DNA of 64,000 nt from JAPHTQ01 sp050299175 (GTDB taxonomy: Bacteria; Pseudomonadota; Gammaproteobacteria; Thiohalomonadales; Thiohalomonadaceae): positions 1 through 64,000 of the forward strand of contig JBNKVM010000009.1 in the NCBI GenBank assembly GCA_050299175.1, given 5' to 3'. The notes beneath the pieces were generated by a model that was given only the letters and a program-made list of their open reading frames with translations, searched no databases and had not been told where the DNA came from. This document shows, one piece after another, positions 43,635 through 54,594 of the stretch (the first letter of the stretch is position 1; each line of letters begins with the position of its first letter). The position numbers and the translations under genes were made by a program.

Positions 43635-44268
43635 GGACAGCCTCCATTTGCAGTGCGCGTTTTTCGCGGCGTTGACGCATCCAGGCGAATAGCAGCAGCC
43701 AGGTGCCGAGAACGAAGAAACCACCCGCGGGAAGAACCATGACGACCCAGGGCTGGAACTGCGGGCCAAACAGATCGAAACCAAGCAGGGTGCCGTTGCC
43801 GAGGACCTCACGTACCGTGCCGAGACAGAGCAGGGCGAAGGTAAAACCTCCACCTTGACCAAGGGCGTTAACGATCGCCTTCACCGGTTTGTTCTTCGAA
43901 GCATAAGACTCGGCACGGCCAAGGATCATGCAGTTAACCACGATGAGCTGAATGAATGCGCCGAGGGCGTTGTACAACTCCAGGCTAATCGCCTGAATCA
44001 GGTAGTCGACGATGGTGACGAAGGTGGCGATGATCACGATGTAACTGGCGATACGCACCTGCTTCGGAATCACGCTGCGCAACAGCGATACCAGCAGGCT
44101 GGAGCAGAGCAGCACGAAGGTGGTGGCGACACCCATGGCGATGGCGTTCATTGTCGAGTTGGTCACCGCCAATACCGGACACATGCCGAGCAGCATGACG
44201 AATACGGGATTCTCTTTCCACAGTCCGTCGAGGAAAGTGTCCATGGTGATTTGCTCATTCTTCATCAT
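43624..44268 (-). CDS. rnfE: electron transport complex subunit RnfE
   Basis: 214-aa membrane protein with about six helices, homologous to RnfE/RsxE and NqrD. The paired Cys motifs LLGMCPVLAVTNS and IVVNCMILGRAES mirror those in RnfA and are needed for the shared iron centre. Start (ATGATGAAG) overlaps the rnfG stop by 4 bp; the coding end overlaps the rnfA start by 11 bp. The C-terminal tail (RQRREKRALQMEAVRGN) is basic and cytoplasmic. Genes from rnfD to nqrM are nearly all overlapping, implying tightly coupled translation. Confidence 0.93.
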   Translation of the reverse strand: MMKNEQITMDTFLDGLWKENPVFVMLLGMCPVLAVTNSTMNAIAMGVATTFVLLCSSLLVSLLRSVIPKQVRIASYIVIIATFVTIVDYLIQAISLELYNALGAFIQLIVVNCMILGRAESYASKNKPVKAIVNALGQGGGFTFALLCLGTVREVLGNGTLLGFDLFGPQFQPWVVMVLPAGGFFVLGTWLLLFAWMRQRREKRALQMEAVRGN

Positions 44269-44942
44269 GCGCCGTCACCTGCAACAGTCAGTTCTTTGAT
44301 ATGCGGTACCAGTAAAGGCAACAAACGTTGTGCGCTATCGTTGAGCGCCTTGCCCACTGCAGTGGAAGAGATGGTCGCGCCGGAGATGGCGTCGATCTGC
44401 CACGGGTTCTGTTTGCGCCCATGCTTCACGGTAACGATGGCGTTGGCCAATGCATCCATGGTGGCGTTGAGGCTGGCATCAAGTGCATTAAAGTTGGCAA
44501 CGAAATCGGCGTCGGTGATGATCTTGTCGCCAAGGCCGGGAGTTTCGGAAAGCTTCAGTACGCGAATCCCGGTGATGCACTGGCACTCCGGGTTGTAACC
44601 GTAGAGCAGGCGAATCACATCCTGGTAGCCCTGTGCTGCGGCTTCCGCAGCGATACCGCGTAGTTTGCCCGCATCGTCGTAAGCGGCGTAGACAGTAATC
44701 CCGTCGCCTTCTTTTTTGATGCCGTCGCTGGTGACCACAAAGTCACGCCGTTGCGTCGCACCGGGTACGACCTGAAATACAGCACGTTCGATCATTTCGC
44801 GCTTGTTCTGTTCGATGGCCGGTTTGGTCCATTCGAACACCAGCACCACCAGAAGACCGGAGACCATGGCGATCAATCCGAGGGTGCGGATCAGGGCGAA
44901 GCTGCTGACCTGCGGTGTCTGCATCGCTGCGCTATCGCTCAT
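44265..44942 (-). CDS. rnfG: electron transport complex subunit RnfG
   Basis: 225 aa: one N-terminal membrane helix (TLGLIAMVSGLLVVLVFEW) and a periplasmic FMN-binding domain. The covalent flavin motif is DAISGATISSTAV (residues about 184-196). In the usual SGATxT pattern the flavin-linked Thr is here a Ser at residue 192 (ApbE can flavinylate Ser or Thr), worth testing. LKLSETPGLGDKI is the conserved region before it. Start overlaps the rnfD stop by ATGA. Needs an ApbE flavin transferase, which is not in the window. Confidence 0.92.
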   Translation of the reverse strand: MSDSAAMQTPQVSSFALIRTLGLIAMVSGLLVVLVFEWTKPAIEQNKREMIERAVFQVVPGATQRRDFVVTSDGIKKEGDGITVYAAYDDAGKLRGIAAEAAAQGYQDVIRLLYGYNPECQCITGIRVLKLSETPGLGDKIITDADFVANFNALDASLNATMDALANAIVTVKHGRKQNPWQIDAISGATISSTAVGKALNDSAQRLLPLLVPHIKELTVAGDGA

Positions 44943-45967
44943 GGCTTGGCCCCTCGTCCACTATGACCATAGCTGCGTGGCTGAGTGACCGATTCGATCA
45001 GCGGCGCCAGCGCGTTGCCCAGCAGGATGGCATACATCACCCCTTCGCTAAGACCGCCGTAGAGACGGATAACGATGGTGACGAAACCGATCAATGCAGC
45101 GTAAATCCAGACACCGAGCGGTGTGACCGGCGAACCGACCATGTCAGTGGCCATGAACACGGCGCCAAGCATCAGGCCACCGGAAAAGAGCATGAACAGG
45201 ATGCTGGGGGTTTCCGGATCGAAGAACTGAAACAGCGCAGTGGAAAGGGCGGCGCTGGCGAGAATGCCGACCGGGATACGCCAGTCCATCATCTTGCGTA
45301 GCGCAAGGTAAGCACCACAGATCAAAATCAGAATCGCAGAGGTTTCGCCCGCGGAACCGGCACTCATGCCGGTGAACAGATCCATTACCGGTGTCGCGAC
45401 GCCATCGAATTTCTGCATCCCCAGCGGGGTGGCGCCGGTGAAGGTATCAACCGCTGCCTTGTTCCAGGCGTCGATATTCGGCGGCAAGGTGAACGGCAGG
45501 GTCAGGGTGGTGGGAATGAACTCGACAAAGCGACCGGGCGCGAAGGCCGGGGTCCAGGTGGTGATCGCTACCGGGAAGGCCGCCTGGACAAAGGCTCGAC
45601 CAAGCAATGCCGGGTTGAACGGGTTGTAACCGAGACCACCGAACAGCGATTTGCCGAGGCCGATGGCGATGAAACTGGCGACCGCGCCCATCCACAGTGG
45701 GAAGCTGGGTGGCAGGGTTAGTGCCAGCAGTAGTGCAGTAATCGTGGCGCTGTAGTCACCGATGCTGACCGGCTTGTCGCCCATCCAGTTGAACAGGGCT
45801 TCGGTCAGGAGGCAACTTGCCAGCACGGTGAGGATTAGCGCCAGTGCACTGATACCAAACTGGTAGACGGAGAAGGCGCAGATCGGCAGCAACGCGTAGA
45901 CCACGTTGCGCATGATGATCTCAACACCGATCGGTTTACGCAGGTGCGGCGAACTGCGGAGTTCCAT
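44939..45967 (-). CDS. rnfD: electron transport complex subunit RnfD
   Basis: 342 aa from ATG 45967 (an in-frame GTG at 45979, overlapping the rnfC stop as GTGA, is an alternative). RnfD/NqrB family: about nine to ten membrane helices and the covalent FMN site in VDTFTGATPLGMQKF. Other signatures are LFGGLGYNPFNPALLGRAFVQ and YNPFNPA-type loops. The subunit carries the ion channel and the FMN/riboflavin sites of the Rnf ion pump. 8 bp after rnfC, followed by rnfG with a 4-bp overlap. Confidence 0.93.
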   Translation of the reverse strand: MELRSSPHLRKPIGVEIIMRNVVYALLPICAFSVYQFGISALALILTVLASCLLTEALFNWMGDKPVSIGDYSATITALLLALTLPPSFPLWMGAVASFIAIGLGKSLFGGLGYNPFNPALLGRAFVQAAFPVAITTWTPAFAPGRFVEFIPTTLTLPFTLPPNIDAWNKAAVDTFTGATPLGMQKFDGVATPVMDLFTGMSAGSAGETSAILILICGAYLALRKMMDWRIPVGILASAALSTALFQFFDPETPSILFMLFSGGLMLGAVFMATDMVGSPVTPLGVWIYAALIGFVTIVIRLYGGLSEGVMYAILLGNALAPLIESVTQPRSYGHSGRGAKP

Positions 45968-45975
45968 GCTTATCT

Positions 45976-47316
45976 TCACGCCGCACGCTCCCGGTTAAAT
46001 GCCTTAGCGATACGGAACTGCTGCACCAGCGGAATCGCCGAGGGACAGACGAAGCTGCAGCAGCCGCACTCGAAACAGTCGTTGAGGTTGAAGCGTTCAG
46101 CCATCAAGCCATATTCCCGTTTGCCTGCCAGCAGGCCCAGTTCTTTCGGATTGAGGTGCATCGGGCAGGCCTCGACGCAGGCACCGCACTTGATGCAAGG
46201 ATAACTTTTACGAGCCGGTTGGTTAAGGAATTCCTCGTTCAGGATCAGGAGTCCAGAGGTGCCTTTGACGACTGGCACGTCGAGGGTAGCGATTGATTGG
46301 CCCATCATTGGCCCACCAAGGATGACCTGAGCCTCGGTGCCCTTGAAGCCGAGTTGCTGCAGCATGAAACCGATGGGGGTGCCAAAAGGCACTAGATAAT
46401 TGCCCGGTTTCTCCACGCCGGGACCTGCCACGGTCACCACACGCTCGATCAATCCCTCACCGCGCGCCAATTGTTCGCCGATGGCGGCCATAGTGCCGAC
46501 GTTATGCATCGCCGTGCCGGTCTGGGTGATGATGCCACCAGTGGGCACTTCACGATCCAACAGAGTCTTGAGCAGAATTTTTTCCGCACCCTGCGGGTAT
46601 TTGGTCTTGACCGTTTCGACGGTGATCGGTGCACCGGCGGGGATCGCCTTACGTAGTGCTTTGACCGCTTCGAGCTTGTTGTCCTCGACACCGATAATGC
46701 AGCGCTTGGCACCGATGATGCGCAGGGTGATCTGGATGCCGCGCATGATCGCTTCCGGGTACTCGAGCATCACCCGGTAATCGGTGGTGAGGTAGGGCTC
46801 GCACTCGCAACCATTGATCAACAGGGTGTCGATTTTTGTCTCGTCCGGGATAGTCATCTTGACGTGGGAGGGGAAAGCCGCGCCGCCCAGTCCGACGATA
46901 CCGATATCGCGCACCGCGTTACGCAACTCCTCGACGCTCATTTCGTCCGGATTACACGGTGTGGTGTAGGCCACCCGTTGCGAGTCGGCCTGATAGACAC
47001 GCAGGATGATCGCTTTCTCCTTGGTGCCTTTGGCGGTATATCGCAGTTCGATACCTTCGATCACACCGGTGGCCGGTGCGTGGATTGGTACCGAAACAAA
47101 ACCTTCTGCGCGTGCGATCGGTTCGCCGCGCACTACCTCCTGACCTGCATGCACCAGCGGCACCGCCGGTGCACCGATGTGTTGCGACAGGGGGATGATC
47201 AAACGCGGGGCGAAGGGCAGGCGACGGATCGCCCTGTCCTTCGTCTCCGCCTTGTGATCGGCCGGGTGGACGCCGTGAGCGAAACTTGCCCGTTTTAAAC
47301 GTTCAAGCAGGCCCAT
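45976..47316 (-). CDS. rnfC: electron transport complex subunit RnfC
   Basis: 446 aa peripheral cytoplasmic subunit binding NADH, FMN and two [4Fe-4S] clusters. N-terminal barrel-sandwich hybrid (IPLSQHIGAPAVPLVHAGQEVVRGEPIA), NADH/FMN domain with GLGGAAFPSHVKM, then the ferredoxin region CIKCGACVEACPMHLNPKEL and CFECGCCSFVCPSAIPLVQQFR. It lacks the long C-terminal repeat extension of E. coli RsxC. The start at 47316 is preceded by GGAAG; a longer frame to 47481 runs through a terminator and is rejected. It is separated from the upstream nifJ by 145 bp containing a strong hairpin-T run. Confidence 0.94.
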   Translation of the reverse strand: MGLLERLKRASFAHGVHPADHKAETKDRAIRRLPFAPRLIIPLSQHIGAPAVPLVHAGQEVVRGEPIARAEGFVSVPIHAPATGVIEGIELRYTAKGTKEKAIILRVYQADSQRVAYTTPCNPDEMSVEELRNAVRDIGIVGLGGAAFPSHVKMTIPDETKIDTLLINGCECEPYLTTDYRVMLEYPEAIMRGIQITLRIIGAKRCIIGVEDNKLEAVKALRKAIPAGAPITVETVKTKYPQGAEKILLKTLLDREVPTGGIITQTGTAMHNVGTMAAIGEQLARGEGLIERVVTVAGPGVEKPGNYLVPFGTPIGFMLQQLGFKGTEAQVILGGPMMGQSIATLDVPVVKGTSGLLILNEEFLNQPARKSYPCIKCGACVEACPMHLNPKELGLLAGKREYGLMAERFNLNDCFECGCCSFVCPSAIPLVQQFRIAKAFNRERAA

Positions 47317-47340
47317 GGCTTCCGCCCGGTTTGAGAGAAT

Positions 47341-47368
47341 AAAAAATCCCTCCTCGGGGAGAGGAGGG
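47341..47368 (-). terminator. rho-independent terminator or attenuator between nifJ and rnfC
   Basis: On the minus strand the hairpin CCCTCCTC (complement of 47361-47368), loop TCCCC, GAGGAGGG (complement of 47348-47355) is followed by ATTTTTT (47341-47347). Perfect 8-bp GC-rich stem plus T6 is a textbook intrinsic terminator. It lies 94 bp past the nifJ stop and 25 bp before the rnfC start, so it must limit read-through into rnfCDGEA. Confidence 0.8.
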
Positions 47369-47461
47369 CAATGGGTAGGAGGAAGACGGGGGAAGTGTCC
47401 CCTCCTGAGGGTAAAAACGAATATTCGGAGGCTCCGAGAATGTGTTGTGCCAGAGCGAAGA

Positions 47462-52399
<4,938 letters not shown>

Positions 52400-52418
52400 G
52401 ACTTGCGTCCTCTCTATA

Positions 52419-53309
52419 TTACTGTGCGGCGGCTTTGGTCAGCGGCAGGGCGCCGCGGCGGATTACCTTTTTCGCCTTGGCCCCTTTGCGGACTTTCTGA
52501 TCATCGTCGACCCAGACGATGGCCCCGGTGGGACAGCGCTGGATGGCGAATTCGCTGGCCAGGTTGTTATGCTGGTAATCGATGACCGCCAGGTTGTTTT
52601 CGATTCGAATCAGGCCTTCGGGCGAGTCCATAGCGCAACGCTCGCAGGCAGTACAGGCCACGGCGCAGTCGTTTTCCGCGTCGTCGGCATTGTCAATGTT
52701 CTTGCAGGCCACCCACAGATGGTGGCTGACGGGTTCCAGGGAGAAGAGACCCTTGGGGCAGATATCGATGCAGTCGCCGCAGGCGGTACACTTTTCGGCG
52801 ATGACTTCGGGCAGCCCCTGCTTATTCATGGTGATGGCGTCGAAGTCGCAGACATCAGCACAGTCGGCCAGGCCGAGGCAGCCCCAGGCGCAGCCCTTAC
52901 CGCCACTACCAACCAGGGCAGCGGCGCGACAGGTATCGAGGCCGTCGTAGCGGGCATGCTGGCGGGCAACATTGTTGCCTCCGGCACAGGCGAGACGGGC
53001 AACGCGCTTTTCCTGCTGGCCGAGATCGACACCGAGGAATTTGGCAATGGCTTTGTTCTGCTCAACCGCGTTAACGGTGCATTGGCCGGGGGTAACCTTT
53101 TCTTCGATCAGCGCCTCGGCGAAGGCACGGCAGCCAGGGGTACCGCAGGCGCCGCAGTTGGTGCTGGGCAGCATCGACTCGACCTCATCGATGCGCGGGT
53201 CTTCCTGGACAAACAGCTTACGGTTGGCGAAAGCGAGCAGGGAGGCCAGGGCGATTCCCAGACCAGACATGAAACCCGCTGCGACAGAAATGTTCGCGAT
53301 GGTTGACAT
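52419..53309 (-). CDS. rnfB: electron transport complex subunit RnfB
   Basis: 296-aa ferredoxin-like subunit that takes electrons from ferredoxin into the Rnf complex. N-terminal membrane anchor (residues about 8-27), the RnfB-typical cluster CGACGTPGCRAFAEAL (about 52-67), a middle cluster region with CAWGCLGLADCADVC, and two bacterial-ferredoxin motifs, CTACGDCIDICPKGL and CTACERCAMDSPEGL ... CPTGAI. The size and additional cluster region match the long RnfB type of clostridial and Thermotoga-like systems. It sits first in the block, ahead of nifJ, rather than next to rnfA, so this gene order is B-nifJ-CDGEA. Divergent LysR gene starts 199 bp upstream. Confidence 0.92.
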   Translation of the reverse strand: MSTIANISVAAGFMSGLGIALASLLAFANRKLFVQEDPRIDEVESMLPSTNCGACGTPGCRAFAEALIEEKVTPGQCTVNAVEQNKAIAKFLGVDLGQQEKRVARLACAGGNNVARQHARYDGLDTCRAAALVGSGGKGCAWGCLGLADCADVCDFDAITMNKQGLPEVIAEKCTACGDCIDICPKGLFSLEPVSHHLWVACKNIDNADDAENDCAVACTACERCAMDSPEGLIRIENNLAVIDYQHNNLASEFAIQRCPTGAIVWVDDDQKVRKGAKAKKVIRRGALPLTKAAAQ

Positions 53310-53391
53310 ATACCCTCTCCCAATATCCGACTGTTTTTGTAAGAAATACTACAGTTCGTAAGGTTTAGCGAAGTCTATGTCGGGTTTCACT

Positions 53392-53406
53392 ATTTATCAT
53401 GTAAAT
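53392..53406. promoter_or_regulatory. LysR-type T-N11-A candidate site between rnfB and lysR
   Basis: ATTTATCATGTAAAT is an inverted repeat (ATTTA, 5-bp spacer, TAAAT) containing T-N11-A, the usual LysR-family half-site geometry. It lies 83 bp upstream of the rnfB start and 102 bp upstream of the regulator start. Confidence 0.45.
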
Positions 53407-53465
53407 TATTTCAATTTTATGTATTAAAATTTATGTACTAAATAATTAGTATTTAAAAATATGGT

Positions 53466-53474
53466 TGCTATAAT
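53466..53474 (+). promoter_or_regulatory. extended -10 promoter for lysR
   Basis: TGCTATAAT at 53466-53474 fits the TGnTATAAT extended -10 element, 34 bp before the LysR ATG, within an AT-rich stretch that has no good -35 box. Confidence 0.55.
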
Positions 53475-53508
53475 CCCTATTTATCAAGTTAATGGATGAG
53501 GTAATGTC

Positions 53509-54447
53509 ATGCCTGCTCCCCTCTACTATAAGCAGAACCGTCTGAAACAGCTGCGTGCCTTCTGTTTCGCTGCTCGCACCGGCAGTATCTCTATGGCTGC
53601 GGAAGAGCTGTTTCTGAGCCAGCCCTCGGTGACCCTGCAGATCCAGGCGCTGGAGCGGGAGATGGGAATCACCCTGTTTGAGCGTCGTGGCCCCAATATC
53701 AAATTAACCCCGGAAGGAGAGATTCTCTACAAACTCTCCGATCCGCTGGTGCAGGGTATCGACAAACTGCAGGACACTTTCTCTGCCCAATACGGCAAGC
53801 TGGAATCGGGTGAGCTGAACATCGCTGCGGGAGAGTCGACCATTCTCTATATATTGCCCGAGCCGATTAAACGCTTTGCCGCGGCCTATCCACGTATTCG
53901 AATCAAACTGCTCAACGTGACTGGTCGCGACGGTATGGCGATGTTGCGCGCCGATGAGGCTGACCTGGCGGTCGGTTCCATGATGGAGGTGCCGGAAGAT
54001 ATTATCTATCGCCCCAATATCAGCTATGACACGGTGCTAATCACACCGCTGGATCACCCACTGGCCGGTCGGGAGAATATTCGTCTGGAAGAAATCAGTC
54101 CCTACGGCCTGATCCTGCCGCCGCGCCACCTCAGTACCTGGGGCACGGTGAAGACGGTGTTCAGTCAGCACAACGTCGCCTTTCAGGTTTCCCTCGAGGC
54201 GGGTGGTTGGGAGGTCATTAAGAAGTACGTCGAACTGGGGCTGGGGATCTCGATCGTGAGTGATGTCTGTCTTCGTCCAGACGACAAGGTGGCACGCATT
54301 CCGTTGAGCCACTATTTCCCCGGCCGCAGTTACGGCACCGTGGTGCGCAAGGGTAAGTTTCTCTCACCGCAGGCGCGTCGCTTCATTGAGATGATGGATC
54401 CGGAATTCCTGCAACAGGAGGAAGTGCTGGATAACGGTGTGCAGTAA
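53509..54447 (+). CDS. LysR-family transcriptional regulator (CysB/Cbl-like)
   Basis: 312 aa. N-terminal winged helix-turn-helix (LKQLRAFCFAARTGSISMAAEELFLSQPSVTLQIQALE, about 12-50) followed by the LysR substrate-binding domain with the co-inducer cleft (LYILPEPIKRFAAAYPRIRIKLL; SLEAGGWEVIKKYVELGLGISIV). The HTH and overall form remind me of the CysB/CbbR group. It is divergent from rnfB with the palindromic candidate site between, so it most likely controls the rnfB-nifJ-rnfCDGEA-ppsA2 block; the effector could be a redox or carbon metabolite. A strong terminator follows. Confidence 0.88.
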   Translation: MPAPLYYKQNRLKQLRAFCFAARTGSISMAAEELFLSQPSVTLQIQALEREMGITLFERRGPNIKLTPEGEILYKLSDPLVQGIDKLQDTFSAQYGKLESGELNIAAGESTILYILPEPIKRFAAAYPRIRIKLLNVTGRDGMAMLRADEADLAVGSMMEVPEDIIYRPNISYDTVLITPLDHPLAGRENIRLEEISPYGLILPPRHLSTWGTVKTVFSQHNVAFQVSLEAGGWEVIKKYVELGLGISIVSDVCLRPDDKVARIPLSHYFPGRSYGTVVRKGKFLSPQARRFIEMMDPEFLQQEEVLDNGVQ

Positions 54448-54471
54448 CGAACGTTTTTATTCGATGCGAAG

Positions 54472-54497
54472 TGCCGGGCAAACGCCCGGCATTTTTT
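54472..54497 (+). terminator. rho-independent terminator after lysR
   Basis: TGCCGGGC (54472-54479) and GCCCGGCA (54484-54491) with a 4-nt loop, followed by TTTTTT. Confidence 0.85.
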
Positions 54498-54514
54498 ATG
54501 CAGTGTAAAGTGAC

Positions 54515-54545
54515 AAAAAAAGCCCCGTGGAAAAGTCACGGGGCT
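54515..54545 (-). terminator. rho-independent terminator of the nonaheme cytochrome gene
   Basis: AGCCCCGTG (54521-54529) and CACGGGGCT (54537-54545) form a 9-bp stem with a 7-nt loop; on the minus strand it is followed by TTTTTT (complement of 54515-54520). It lies 49 bp beyond the cytochrome stop codon. Confidence 0.85.
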
Positions 54546-54594
54546 GAGGAGGGGCGGGCATTGCGCCCGCACGTACATGCCAGGTAGGTAAAAG

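Noticed and set aside
43053..44268. Reading the cluster as Na+-NQR instead of Rnf
   Set aside because: RnfB and RnfC ferredoxin motifs and the absence of NqrF make Rnf the right assignment; only the small nqrM-like gene is NQR-like.
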